Shown here: positions 1-7,589 of the stretch, piece by piece
Position numbering within the stretch: the stretch's first letter is position 1
Layout of the letters: each line of letters begins with the position of its first letter
Origin: an uncultured Oscillospiraceae bacterium
GTDB taxonomy: Bacteria > Bacillota > Clostridia > Oscillospirales > Ruminococcaceae
Direction: 5' to 3'
NCBI GenBank assembly: GCA_934481445.1
Contig: CAKSPC010000005.1
Span: 1 to 64,000 of the forward strand
Length of the DNA: 64,000 nucleotides
The notes under the pieces: model-generated
Seen by the model: only the letters and a program-made list of their open reading frames with translations
What the model was told of the DNA's origin: nothing
Database searches by the model: none
Made by a program: the position numbers and the translations under genes

Positions 1-56
1 ATAGTATTGCACCCTAACGGGTATATTATGCGCGGTGAGCGAGGGCGGAAATCAAC

Positions 57-85
57 TTGAAAAATAGCGGACGTTGTGATACAAT
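57..85 (+). promoter_or_regulatory. Sigma-A promoter of the acetyltransferase pair
   Basis: TTGAAA at 57-62 and TACAAT at 80-85 are separated by 17 bases, and a purine-rich AAGGGGG ribosome binding site follows at 101-107 just before the ATG at 112. This is the likely promoter for the two acetyltransferase genes. Confidence 0.6.
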
Positions 86-111
86 AATATTACTGAGAAT
101 AAGGGGGATAT

Positions 112-585
112 ATGGATTATAAAATCAGAAAGATCAAAGAAGCTGAATACAGCGTATTAGGCGATTTCCTTTACGAGGCGATATTCATTCCCGAGGGCGT
201 AAAATCGCCGCCGAGGGAAATCATCGAACAGCCCGAATTGCAGGTGTACATATCTGATTTCGGAAAACATAAAGGGGACTGCTGCCTTGTTGCGGAGCTG
301 GACAAAAGAATAATCGGTGCTGTGTGGGTGCGGATAATGAATGATTACGGTCATATTGACGACGAAACTCCGTCGTTTGCGATATCCCTATATCCCGGGT
401 ACAGGAACCATGGGATAGGGACAGCTTTGATGAAATCAATGCTTGAGTTATTGAAAGCGGAAAATTACAAACAGGCTTCGCTTGCTGTTCAGAAAGCCAA
501 CTACGCAGTTAAAATGTATAAGAATGTCGGATTTGAGGTCGTCGGAGAAAATGCGGAAGAGTACATCATGGCGTATAGGTTTTGA
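112..585 (+). CDS. GNAT family N-acetyltransferase
   Basis: A 157-residue single-domain protein that fits the GCN5-related N-acetyltransferase fold. Visible features are the core strand FAISLYPGYRNHGIGTALM (residues ~90-108), which contains the acetyl-CoA pyrophosphate-binding R/Q-x-x-G-x-G/A pattern (R-N-H-G-I-G), and a C-terminal KANYAVKMYKNVGFEVVGE segment typical of GNAT motif B. The family transfers acetyl groups from acetyl-CoA to amines; the substrate cannot be told from sequence. The ATG at 112 has a good ribosome binding site. It is followed after 41 bases by a second, unrelated-subtype GNAT gene, probably co-transcribed. Confidence 0.85.
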   Translation: MDYKIRKIKEAEYSVLGDFLYEAIFIPEGVKSPPREIIEQPELQVYISDFGKHKGDCCLVAELDKRIIGAVWVRIMNDYGHIDDETPSFAISLYPGYRNHGIGTALMKSMLELLKAENYKQASLAVQKANYAVKMYKNVGFEVVGENAEEYIMAYRF

Positions 586-626
586 ATGGCAATTGCTGTT
601 TGGCAATGAGGTGTGGAGGTAATTAA

Positions 627-1169
627 ATGAACGCAGAAATCGATATATCAAATGTTGTGCTAAGGACGGAGCGGCTCATACTGCGCCCGTGGAGGGAATC
701 CGACCTTGATGATTTTTTCGGGTACGCTAGCGTGGACGGCGTCGGGGAGATGGCGGGCTGGTCGCACCACAAAACGAGGGAGGAAACGCAGGCTGTTCTT
801 ACTGCGTTCATCAGCGGAAAAAAGACGTTCGCTATCGAGCGCAGCGGGAAAGTCATAGGCTCGCTGGGAATCGAGAAATACGACGAGGAGAAGCTCCCGG
901 AATTCAGCGATAAATCGGGGCGTGAGCTGGGATTTGTGCTGTCTAAGGATTACTGGGGCAATGGGTACATGGCGGAGGCTGTCCGGGCGGTGATAGATTA
1001 TCTGTTTGAGCAGGTCGGGCTTGATTTTATTGCGTGCGGGTATTTCACCGACAATCCACAGTCGAAGCGCGTGCAGGAAAAATGCGGGTTCAAGTTTTAT
1101 AAGTACAGTAAGTACACGACGGCTTACGGGGTCACTAAGGACGAGTGTATCAATGTTTTGTTTGGGTGA
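627..1169 (+). CDS. GNAT acetyltransferase, RimJ/RimL-like
   Basis: A 180-residue protein with the layout of the RimJ/RimL-type acetyltransferases: N-terminal LRTERLILRPWRESDLDDFF (residues ~12-31), a central GRELGFVLSKDYWGNGYMAEA acetyl-CoA-binding region (W-G-N-G-Y-M-A-E-A) and a C-terminal NPQSKRVQEKCGFKFYKYSK. Members acetylate N-terminal amines of ribosomal proteins or small molecules; the real substrate is unknown. GGAGG lies at 615-619 ahead of the ATG at 627. A good rho-independent terminator at 1252 closes the two-gene unit. Confidence 0.87.
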   Translation: MNAEIDISNVVLRTERLILRPWRESDLDDFFGYASVDGVGEMAGWSHHKTREETQAVLTAFISGKKTFAIERSGKVIGSLGIEKYDEEKLPEFSDKSGRELGFVLSKDYWGNGYMAEAVRAVIDYLFEQVGLDFIACGYFTDNPQSKRVQEKCGFKFYKYSKYTTAYGVTKDECINVLFG

Positions 1170-1251
1170 GTTTGCGGTGGGTTTCGTGCGTTGACTGCGC
1201 TGATTATGGCGGGAATGTGCGGGAAGTAAGCGGAACTGAAAACTGTGATAG

Positions 1252-1287
1252 GGAATGCAATTTATTTGTTGCATTCCTTTTTGTTTT
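1252..1287 (+). terminator. Rho-independent terminator after the acetyltransferases
   Basis: A perfect 9-bp stem, GGAATGCAA (1252-1260) with TTGCATTCC (1269-1277), has an 8-base loop and is followed by TTTTTGTTTT. Confidence 0.8.
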
Positions 1288-1431
1288 GCCTGTTTTCGGA
1301 GCGTTGCTGTGGGCAGAAGTGTGGGCAAGGTGGGTGTTTTTCTTAATTTCAGCGAAATGCGATAGCTGCGAATGGCTTTGTTATGCGAAAAATCATATGT
1401 GGGATTTTGGGATAGTCGGGTTCTCATCTGC

Positions 1432-1596
1432 CCCAAGTCCGCTCCCATCGCCGTGTCCAAGACTGACAACGTAAAGATTATCACCCCTGAGATGAATCAG
1501 TTTGCTGACGCGTGGGACATCGACTATCGCAAGTACCACGATCTTTTCATTCCCGAGAACAAGAGAGCTGCCATCGCAGTAAGCATTTCCGAATAA
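1432..1596 (+). pseudogene. C-terminal remnant of a phage major capsid-like protein
   Basis: About 54 codons read sensibly from roughly 1432 to the TAA at 1594 (…VKIITPEMNQFADAWDIDYR…, then IPENKRAAIAVSISE). The style, ending 'ENKRA-IAVSISE', is like the C terminus of phage capsid proteins, and the next gene is a head-tail connector type, which is the usual order. There is no start codon with a ribosome binding site and no N-terminal capsid sequence, so the left part of the prophage has been deleted. The capsid identity is an inference from context and resemblance. Confidence 0.45.
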
Positions 1597-1652
1597 ATAT
1601 TACGGCTCCGGGCGGCATGGGTCGCCCGGGGTTTCGGGAAAGGAGGATATTT

Positions 1653-2036
1653 ATGATAATTACAGCGGAGGAATACCGCGCAATGGGCTTCACTGCGGAG
1701 GATGACGAGGTGCTTGAAAACTGCCTGAAGCGGGCGGATTTCGTGCTGGATTCCCTTACGGCGGGCAAGGCTTCCGCCATGGCGGAAAAGGGCGGAAAGC
1801 CCGCACAGTATGTTAAGCAGGCGGCGGCGTTCCAGACAAGCTCCATGGTTCGCGCGGAGGAACTCATCAGCACGGGAAACAAAAGCGAGGAACGTGTTTC
1901 GCTGGGGGATTATTCCTACACATCGGTGAACAGCAGCGAGGAAGATGTAATCGAGCCCGTGGATACCAACGTCACCGTGATAAGGTTGCTGCGCGCGGCG
2001 GGATGCCTTTTCGGCGGACTGGAGGCAAGGGAATGA
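1653..2036 (+). CDS. Phage head-tail connector-like protein
   Basis: A 127-residue protein. The start is the ATG at 1653 because AGGAGG lies at 1641-1646; the frame is open upstream but has no signal there. The sequence (MIITAEEYRAMGF…, ENCLKRADFVLDSLTAGKA…, QAAAFQTSSMV) resembles gp6-type head-tail connectors, short helical proteins that form the ring between portal and tail in siphophages. It sits just after the capsid remnant and overlaps the next gene by four bases (ATGA). Family assignment is by pattern and gene order, not by a clear catalytic motif. Confidence 0.5.
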   Translation: MIITAEEYRAMGFTAEDDEVLENCLKRADFVLDSLTAGKASAMAEKGGKPAQYVKQAAAFQTSSMVRAEELISTGNKSEERVSLGDYSYTSVNSSEEDVIEPVDTNVTVIRLLRAAGCLFGGLEARE

Positions 2037-2374
2037 AAATAAAACCCATCCCCGCCGAGCTTTTAGGGGACAGCTTCGTGCTGATATCTCCGAAAAAGGG
2101 CGGCGGCACGCTCCGCATGGAGATAACTAATGTGCGGGTGGAGCGCACCGACGCCGTGGCGGATTATACTTCCATCACGCGGGACTGCACGGAACTTGCG
2201 ATATGGTTCGACTGCGAAAATTCCCGCCCCGCAAATGCAGTTTTTTCGACGGGAGAACGCGCTGAATACGGCGGCGAGATATTTGAGCTGACAGAGGTGC
2301 GCACTCTCGGTGCAGATACACCTCATCACATCAAAATAAAGGCACGCAAGATAAGCGGAGAATACAGCGGATAA
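2033..2374 (+). CDS. Putative phage minor capsid / head completion protein
   Basis: A 113-residue protein starting at ATG 2033, overlapping the TGA of the connector gene, with GGAGG at 2020-2024 inside that gene. It is rich in beta strands and charged residues (…GERAEYGGEIFELTEVR…, HHIKIKARK). Size and place correspond to the putative minor capsid or head-closure genes that follow gp6-like connectors in Firmicute prophages. No diagnostic motif is visible, so the product name rests on position. Confidence 0.45.
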   Translation: MKIKPIPAELLGDSFVLISPKKGGGTLRMEITNVRVERTDAVADYTSITRDCTELAIWFDCENSRPANAVFSTGERAEYGGEIFELTEVRTLGADTPHHIKIKARKISGEYSG

Positions 2375-2390
2375 CGAAAGGAGGAGCGCT

Positions 2391-2534
2391 ATGCCCGAAG
2401 AAAAAAAGAACACCGCGGCAAAGACCGGCGCAGAAGCGGCGGAGGAGGGATACCGCGCGGCGAAGCTCATCAGAAAGGGAATGCGGGAGCTTGACCGCCA
2501 GTACAACACAAAGAAAACAAGAAAGCAGCGCTGA
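2391..2534 (+). CDS. Small basic prophage protein (47 aa)
   Basis: The ATG at 2391 follows a strong AAGGAGGAG at 2378-2386 and opens a 47-codon frame ending with TGA at 2532. The product is highly charged (MPEEKKNTAAKTG…, KKTRKQR at the C terminus) with a predicted amphipathic helix in the middle. It fits between two prophage genes without overlap, which supports it being a real gene, too short for usual gene finders. Function unknown. Confidence 0.55.
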   Translation: MPEEKKNTAAKTGAEAAEEGYRAAKLIRKGMRELDRQYNTKKTRKQR

Positions 2535-2546
2535 GGAGGTGCGGCG

Positions 2547-2891
2547 GTGAAAATAACCATAAACGGCACGGAGTTCGACTGCGTTACAAGGCTTGACGCC
2601 GCAAGAAAGACCCGCAGAACGGATATCCGCTACAACACCAACGGCGATATGCTGATAGATCTGGTGAATAGAAAATACGAGCTCGAGGTCGTGTTCGGGC
2701 TGATGACAGAGGCGGAGCTGAAAGCGCTCCGCAAGGCTTCCGAGGAGATATTCGCGACCGTTAAGTTCGACGCTCCCGAGGGCACGGTGGAGGGGGAATT
2801 CCACATCTCCGACGAGCCCGCGCCGAAGCTTACATATGTAAACGGCACGGCGATGTACGGCGGCGTGAAGATAACCATGAAGCAGAAGTGA
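2547..2891 (+). CDS. Uncharacterised prophage tail-region protein (114 aa)
   Basis: The start is GTG at 2547 with GAGGAGGT at 2533-2540. The 114-residue product (KITINGTEFDCVTRLDA…, DMLIDLVNRKYELEVVFGLM, VEGEFHISDEPAPKLTYVNG) has a beta-rich character of small tail or baseplate proteins. I do not recognise a family with certainty. It directly precedes the large tail-associated gene, six to twelve bases away. Confidence 0.5.
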   Translation: MKITINGTEFDCVTRLDAARKTRRTDIRYNTNGDMLIDLVNRKYELEVVFGLMTEAELKALRKASEEIFATVKFDAPEGTVEGEFHISDEPAPKLTYVNGTAMYGGVKITMKQK

Positions 2892-2902
2892 GGTGAATGG
2901 GT

Positions 2903-4369
2903 ATGGTAGAGGTTTCGGACAGGTTTTTAACGCTGGCGCAGGACAACGGGCGCCATGTTTATTGCAGGATAGAGGCGGGGGACGAGGTGTTCACGGATGA
3001 TGATATCGTGGAGTTCGACTTCGACGACGTTGCGCACCCCGACTGGTTCACGATAGGCACCGCCTGCGCGAACAGGTTTTATTTCTGCATAAGATACGGC
3101 GGGGAAATTCCCGTCGGGGCGGAGGTTAAGCCCTATATAAGCTTCGACGGGGAGGAATGGTGCCCGCTGGGGGTGTTCTATGCTTCGAGAAGATACGTCC
3201 GCGGGAAGTATGTGTCCATCTCCTGCTACGACAGGCTTTACAGCCTTGATAAGGAATATTCCAGCCTGCTTGCGTTCCCGTCGGACACCGTAAAGATACT
3301 TGGCGAGATATGCAGCAGGAACGGCATGGAATGCGCGGATATGGGCGAGGTTTTTTTGGTGGAGAAGATACCCGAGTACTGCACCGAGCGGGACATGATA
3401 GGCTATATCGCGGCGCTCAACCGTGCCTGCGCAAAGATGGACAGATACGGGGATCTTGTGCTGAGAAAATACGACAGCGGCGGGTTTGTGCTGAACGAAA
3501 AGAACTGCGTCAGCATTTCGAGAAACATGAACCATTCGGTGGTTACCTGCATAAAGGCGGGCACGGGCAGCGGCGAGCTGGTTTCGGGCTCCGGGGCGGA
3601 GATATCCACCATGGAGCTTTATAACCCGCTGATGACGCAGGAGCGGCTGGATCAGCTCTATTCGCTTTTCAAAACCTTTGCGTTTTACGGCGCGGATATC
3701 GAAATGCAGGGGCTTCCGTTCCTTGAATCCGGGGAGAGGATAACGCTTCTGGAAAACGGTCTGCTTTATCCGCTTCAGATAAGCGGCATTGAATATCATT
3801 ACGACGGCGGGCTGACCGCGGTGCTCTGTTCCCGAAACAAAAACAGCTCCGACGCTGATTCGGACGACCTCGAAAAAACGCTCGAGGAGCTTAAAAACAG
3901 GCTCGGCGCGGGGTGCATAACGCAGACAAACGACGCGCAGATAGCCCTGTCCGCGGAGCCTGCCACAGTGGCGGAGTTTACATTCGACGCGGCGGAAAAT
4001 GCGTTCGCACGGGTGGATGTTAACTGCACTCTGGATAATTTCACGGGGGATTTCCTTATCATATCCGTGTATGTCAACGGCGTTCAGGCACAGCGCAAAG
4101 CGGTGCAGAGCCTTTCGGGAACGGGGCGCGATCTTCTTCACTGGTACCACATCGCGCAGAAGCTTCCCGCAGGCAGCAGCACGATAACCGTCACCATGCA
4201 GACCAAAACAGGCAGCGCGTATATACTGCCGTCGCAGCTTGCTGCTTCGCTGGTAGTGCAGGGTTCGGCGGGAAACATTGGCAGCATACGCGACAGACAT
4301 ACCGTGGCGGAGAGCATTTCGCCGACGGCGCTGAACAGCGTGCAGCCGACCGAGAAACAGGAGGGATGA
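2903..4369 (+). CDS. Phage tail-associated protein (baseplate/receptor region)
   Basis: A protein of about 488 residues. ATG at 2903 is preferred because GAGGTG at 2890-2895 is spaced seven bases from it; ATG 2897 in the same frame is too close. The N-terminal half (DRFLTLAQDNGRHVYCRIEA…, YISFDGEEWCPLGVFYASRR) looks like the early domain of siphophage distal tail/tail-associated lysin proteins, and a KTLEELKNRLG helix near residue 325 links it to a beta-rich C-terminal domain (…TFDAAENAFARVDVNCTL…) like those used for host binding. No lysin catalytic motif is seen. It ends one base before the start of the next gene. Confidence 0.55.
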   Translation: MVEVSDRFLTLAQDNGRHVYCRIEAGDEVFTDDDIVEFDFDDVAHPDWFTIGTACANRFYFCIRYGGEIPVGAEVKPYISFDGEEWCPLGVFYASRRYVRGKYVSISCYDRLYSLDKEYSSLLAFPSDTVKILGEICSRNGMECADMGEVFLVEKIPEYCTERDMIGYIAALNRACAKMDRYGDLVLRKYDSGGFVLNEKNCVSISRNMNHSVVTCIKAGTGSGELVSGSGAEISTMELYNPLMTQERLDQLYSLFKTFAFYGADIEMQGLPFLESGERITLLENGLLYPLQISGIEYHYDGGLTAVLCSRNKNSSDADSDDLEKTLEELKNRLGAGCITQTNDAQIALSAEPATVAEFTFDAAENAFARVDVNCTLDNFTGDFLIISVYVNGVQAQRKAVQSLSGTGRDLLHWYHIAQKLPAGSSTITVTMQTKTGSAYILPSQLAASLVVQGSAGNIGSIRDRHTVAESISPTALNSVQPTEKQEG

Positions 4370-4370
4370 C

Positions 4371-5663
4371 ATGAAAGGAAAGGCAACGCTGATACTCACC
4401 GACGCCGAAACAGGCGAGGAAATAAAGCGCACGGAGGAAAGCAACATGGTGACGGACGTCCCCGAAAAGCTGTTTGATATCCCGCGGTGCGGTATGTTCA
4501 CAATGATGAATATGCCGCAGATAATGAACAGTTTTCTCCCGAGGGCCGAGAAGCTGTTCGGCGGGATAATGCTGCTTTCCACGAATGTTGATGAAAACAA
4601 GGCGACAGTTACTCCTCCGACCGGATACGCCGCCATCGGCACGGCGGGGGCGGTGTATTCGGGCACGGACACCCGCCGCGGAACGCTCAACGAAAACGAA
4701 AGCGGCCCGACAGACGGCGGGTACAGGCTGGTCTGGGATTTCGGGACGGACAGGGCAAACGGCACGATAAAATGCATCGGGCTTACTTCAAGGATATTCG
4801 GCAACATCGGCTTCGACCCCGTAAAGGAGGGCAGCGAGAGCATACTCTGCAATCCGCAGTATTTTGACGCGGGAACGTTTGCGAACAGCAATTATCTTAT
4901 CTCGGCAAGCGGCGTGTCTTTCATCGCTAATTTGGAGTCGAACGTGTATCTTGGCATAAAGGTATCCTACACGGAAGTGACGTTCATAAGATACACCCTG
5001 ACCGACCCAGACGCGGTGACGGTAAGCTGTGCGCCGAAGGATGTGGCGGAGGAGATCGCGGCGGTGGTGACGATACCGTTCATCGGGGATCTCAACACGA
5101 GATTTTACGACCCCGAAACGAACGTACTGTATCTTTTCCGGCGCGACTCAATTCCGGGCACGGATGATGACACGTTCTCCTATGCGGGGATAGACGTTGG
5201 GACGTTCAAGCTGAAAACTTCCGGGAGCTTTACCACCGCAAGATACAGCTGGGCATATCCTGCGATATACCGCGGGAATGTCTACCGCCACCTCGGCGAC
5301 CATATCGAGGTGAGCAGCCTTTCGGGGGCAGTGGAGAAAACCATCCCCGCGGCTGGGGGGGACAACGCGTATTTTTATGTATACGACGGGCACCTCTGCT
5401 ATGGATTTGATAAATCAAATATTCATTATCATGCGCGTGTGGACTGCGCGGAGGTGAACGGAAGCTACGGCGTCGAGGGCTTCCCCGTTTACAGCAGGTA
5501 CGTCAAGCCGCCGTATACGCTGTATTCCACGAGAAGGCAGGCGCAGAACACCCTGCATATCTTAATGCACGCGGGGTACATGGCTACGATAAACAACCTC
5601 GCCGATCCGATAGAGAAAACGGACAGGCACGCGCTGAAAATAATATACGAGCTTACGGACTGA
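4371..5663 (+). CDS. Phage tail fibre / minor structural protein
   Basis: A 430-residue protein starting at ATG 4371 behind AGGAGGG. The N-terminal part (TLILTDAETGEEIKRTEESN, RNTVT-like linkers, then YRLVWDFGTDRANGTIKCIG) is a pattern seen in minor structural or tail fibre proteins of Clostridia phages. The remaining ~250 residues form a repeat-poor beta structure (…FYDPETNVLYLFRRDS…, YFYVYDGHLCYGFD) suggestive of a propeller-like or fibre domain. This is the last gene of the relic: no holin, endolysin, integrase or tape measure follows. Confidence 0.55.
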   Translation: MKGKATLILTDAETGEEIKRTEESNMVTDVPEKLFDIPRCGMFTMMNMPQIMNSFLPRAEKLFGGIMLLSTNVDENKATVTPPTGYAAIGTAGAVYSGTDTRRGTLNENESGPTDGGYRLVWDFGTDRANGTIKCIGLTSRIFGNIGFDPVKEGSESILCNPQYFDAGTFANSNYLISASGVSFIANLESNVYLGIKVSYTEVTFIRYTLTDPDAVTVSCAPKDVAEEIAAVVTIPFIGDLNTRFYDPETNVLYLFRRDSIPGTDDDTFSYAGIDVGTFKLKTSGSFTTARYSWAYPAIYRGNVYRHLGDHIEVSSLSGAVEKTIPAAGGDNAYFYVYDGHLCYGFDKSNIHYHARVDCAEVNGSYGVEGFPVYSRYVKPPYTLYSTRRQAQNTLHILMHAGYMATINNLADPIEKTDRHALKIIYELTD

Positions 5664-5717
5664 GGATGGAGCGCGGGGGCATTCTGATGTGCTTCCGCGC
5701 TTTGAGTTTAAAATACA

Positions 5718-5746
5718 CGCGGGGGCACCAAAAAGGTTCCCCTGCG
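5718..5746. terminator. Bidirectional hairpin after the prophage relic
   Basis: GCGGGGGCACC and GGTTCCCCTGC pair around AAAAA with two wobble pairs. It lies between the convergent ends of the tail-fibre gene (+) and the tiny Cys-rich gene (-). The T-runs on both sides are short, so termination strength is uncertain. Confidence 0.45.
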
Positions 5747-5751
5747 CCTGT

Positions 5752-5874
5752 TTATAAAGGCTCGAAATATCGGCACTCCGACGACAGCGCGGCGGAGGTC
5801 ACGGTGAGTTCTTCAAGGGTGCAGAAACCCTCTTTCTGCCAGCGGCAGCATTCCGTGCAGGTTATAAGGTTCAT
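5752..5874 (-). CDS. Tiny Cys-rich protein (40 aa)
   Basis: ATG at 5874 (minus strand) has GGAGG seven bases upstream, which picks it over the in-frame upstream start at 5940. The 40-residue product carries five cysteines in the spacing TCTECC…GFC…ECRYF. Short Cys-rich proteins of this style (often misnamed hydroxymyristoyl-ACP dehydratase in databases) are common in Clostridia and probably bind metal or form disulphides. It points away from the lipase gene and toward the prophage genes. Function unknown. Confidence 0.6.
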   Translation of the reverse strand: MNLITCTECCRWQKEGFCTLEELTVTSAALSSECRYFEPL

Positions 5875-5932
5875 ACATACGCCTCCGATGGGTGTGGTAG
5901 CGGCGCAGGCGTTTTTATCCGAGCAATTTCCC

Positions 5933-5962
5933 GTTGACAAAACATGGGGAGCGTTGTATAAT
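5933..5962 (+). promoter_or_regulatory. Sigma-A promoter upstream of the lipase gene
   Basis: Perfect TTGACA (5933-5938) and TATAAT (5957-5962) hexamers, 18 bases apart. A transcript starting near 5969 would carry about 275 bases of leader, almost all of it the palindromic element at 5978-6190. Confidence 0.75.
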
Positions 5963-5977
5963 TAAATTGGTAAATTC

Positions 5978-6190
5978 CTGTCGCAAAAGTCTTACGACTT
6001 TTACGACAGGGGACAATCCACTGGCATGGCAAGCCATGCCTTACGCCTTTTGCAAAACAAAAGGCACACCGCGCGCACGTTTTGTCGCCTACGTCGACAA
6101 AACGCACACTTGTGCGGATAGAAGTGTTTTTTGCCGCGGGGGACCCGTGGCAAAAAACAGATTTAAAAGGCTCGCTGCGCGAGCAGATTT
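5978..6190 (+). repeat. Modular palindromic element, copy A
   Basis: The sequence is a string of hairpins: CTGTCGCAAAAGTC/GACTTTTACGACAG, GGCATGG/CCATGCC, GCCTTTTG/CAAAAGGC, GTTTTGTCG/CGACAAAAC, GTTTTTTGCC.../GGCAAAAAAC and CTCGC/GCGAG. The same blocks occur in the same order, inverted relative to the window, at 40254-40527 (copy B), with different tips on two of the hairpins. Copy A lacks the CAGCTTG end seen in copies B and C, so it is probably truncated at its right side. It lies inside the predicted 5' leader of the lipase mRNA. Confidence 0.8.
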
Positions 6191-6242
6191 CAATTTTTTA
6201 TGGAATATTGGTAATTTATATATTCGATTTTCGGGAGGAAAT

Positions 6243-7580
6243 ATGAACGTTTTTCTTCGGATAATAAATATAACGCTCATCTCCGCCATGGCGAACCTGC
6301 CGTTTTTTGTGCGGGAGATGGGCTTCGGCGCGAGGCTGGCGATAGGACTTATCGCGGGGCTTTATTTCGCGGCGTACAACGTTTTCCCGACGGTGCGTAA
6401 ATATCCCTCGATACGGCTCAGGGTGCTGGGGGACGGCGCGGAGCTTCTGCTGACGTTCTTCGTTTCCTGCATTGCTTCGGCGGGGGTGCTGGCGGCGGCG
6501 ATAACCGAGCTCGTCACCGCGGCGGAGCCGGATATACCGCGGTTCGTGATCTACTGCGTTATCCTTGCACTGTGCGAGGCGGTGATGTTCTGGAACGGGA
6601 TAATACGCGTTTATGCGACCTCGGTGCAGCTCGGGGTGCGGTACAGGGTGCTGGGGATAGTCCTCGGATGGATACCTGTCGCGAACCTCGTGATGCTGAT
6701 GATCATTTACGTCAGGGTGCGGCGGGAATGCCGCTTTGAATGCGAAAAGGCGCGCATCGACGAAGCCCGCGCGGCGGATAAGGTCTGCGCGACGAAATAT
6801 CCGCTGCTGCTGGTGCACGGAGTGTTCTTCCGCGACAGCAGGGTGCTGAATTACTGGGGAAGAATACCCGCGGAGCTTGAGAAAAACGGCGCGGTCATAT
6901 ATTACGGAGAGCAGCAGAGCGCCCTCGCCGTAAAGGACAGCGCGGAGGAGCTCGCGGAAAAGATACGCAGTATCGTTGAAAAGACAGGCTGCGGCAAGGT
7001 GAATATCATCGCGCATTCAAAGGGCGGTCTGGACGCCCGCTACGCGATAAGCAGGCTAGGCTGCGCGCAGTACGTCGCGTCGCTTACCACGATAAACACG
7101 CCGCACAGGGGCTGCCTTTTTGCGGAGTACCTGCTCGGCAAGGCGCCCGACAAGCTGGTTTCCACCATAGAAAAGACCTACAACGCGGCGTTCCGCAGGC
7201 TCGGCGACCCGAACCCCGATTTCATGTCGGCGGTTAAAGACCTCACGAACAGCTTCTGCACGCAGTTTAACGAGGAAGTTCCGAACGCGGAGGGGGTCAT
7301 GTATCAGAGCGTGGGCTCCAAGGCGGCGCGGGCGCGCAGCGGGCGTTTCCCGCTGAATGTTTCCTACCCGGTGGTGAAGAAATTCGACGGGGATAACGAT
7401 GGACTGGTGGCGCTGACCGCCGCGGAATGGGGCGAGAAATTCACGCCGCTGTACCCCGCGGGAAAGCGCGGGATAACTCACGCGGACGTTATCGACCTCA
7501 ACCGCGAGGATATAAAGGGCTTCGATGTACGCGAATTTTATGTGGGACTTGTTTCGGAGCTAAAGAACAGGGGATTTTAA
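6243..7580 (+). CDS. Membrane-anchored alpha/beta-hydrolase (lipase-like)
   Basis: A 445-residue protein starting at ATG 6243 with GGGAGGA at 6233-6239; the frame is open far upstream but only through the repeat element. Residues 1-160 hold about five hydrophobic segments (for example LAIGLIAGLYFAAYNVF and VLGIVLGWIPVANLVMLMII). Residues ~185-445 are an alpha/beta-hydrolase: the oxyanion region PLLLVHGVFFRDSR, nucleophile elbow AHSKGGLDAR with Ser259, an acid in DGDNDGLV, and His413 in GITHADV. This arrangement is that of triacylglycerol lipases/esterases acting with the active site near the membrane. Nine bases separate it from phoH. Confidence 0.8.
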   Translation: MNVFLRIINITLISAMANLPFFVREMGFGARLAIGLIAGLYFAAYNVFPTVRKYPSIRLRVLGDGAELLLTFFVSCIASAGVLAAAITELVTAAEPDIPRFVIYCVILALCEAVMFWNGIIRVYATSVQLGVRYRVLGIVLGWIPVANLVMLMIIYVRVRRECRFECEKARIDEARAADKVCATKYPLLLVHGVFFRDSRVLNYWGRIPAELEKNGAVIYYGEQQSALAVKDSAEELAEKIRSIVEKTGCGKVNIIAHSKGGLDARYAISRLGCAQYVASLTTINTPHRGCLFAEYLLGKAPDKLVSTIEKTYNAAFRRLGDPNPDFMSAVKDLTNSFCTQFNEEVPNAEGVMYQSVGSKAARARSGRFPLNVSYPVVKKFDGDNDGLVALTAAEWGEKFTPLYPAGKRGITHADVIDLNREDIKGFDVREFYVGLVSELKNRGF

Positions 7581-7589
7581 GGAGAAGCA

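Noticed and set aside
2927-4891. 654-codon minus-strand frame across the prophage genes
   Set aside because: It runs through two well-started plus-strand genes and has no ribosome binding site or known motif.
5934-6242. N-terminal extension of the lipase through the repeat
   Set aside because: The sequence is the hairpin element; GGGAGGA just before 6243 gives the real start.
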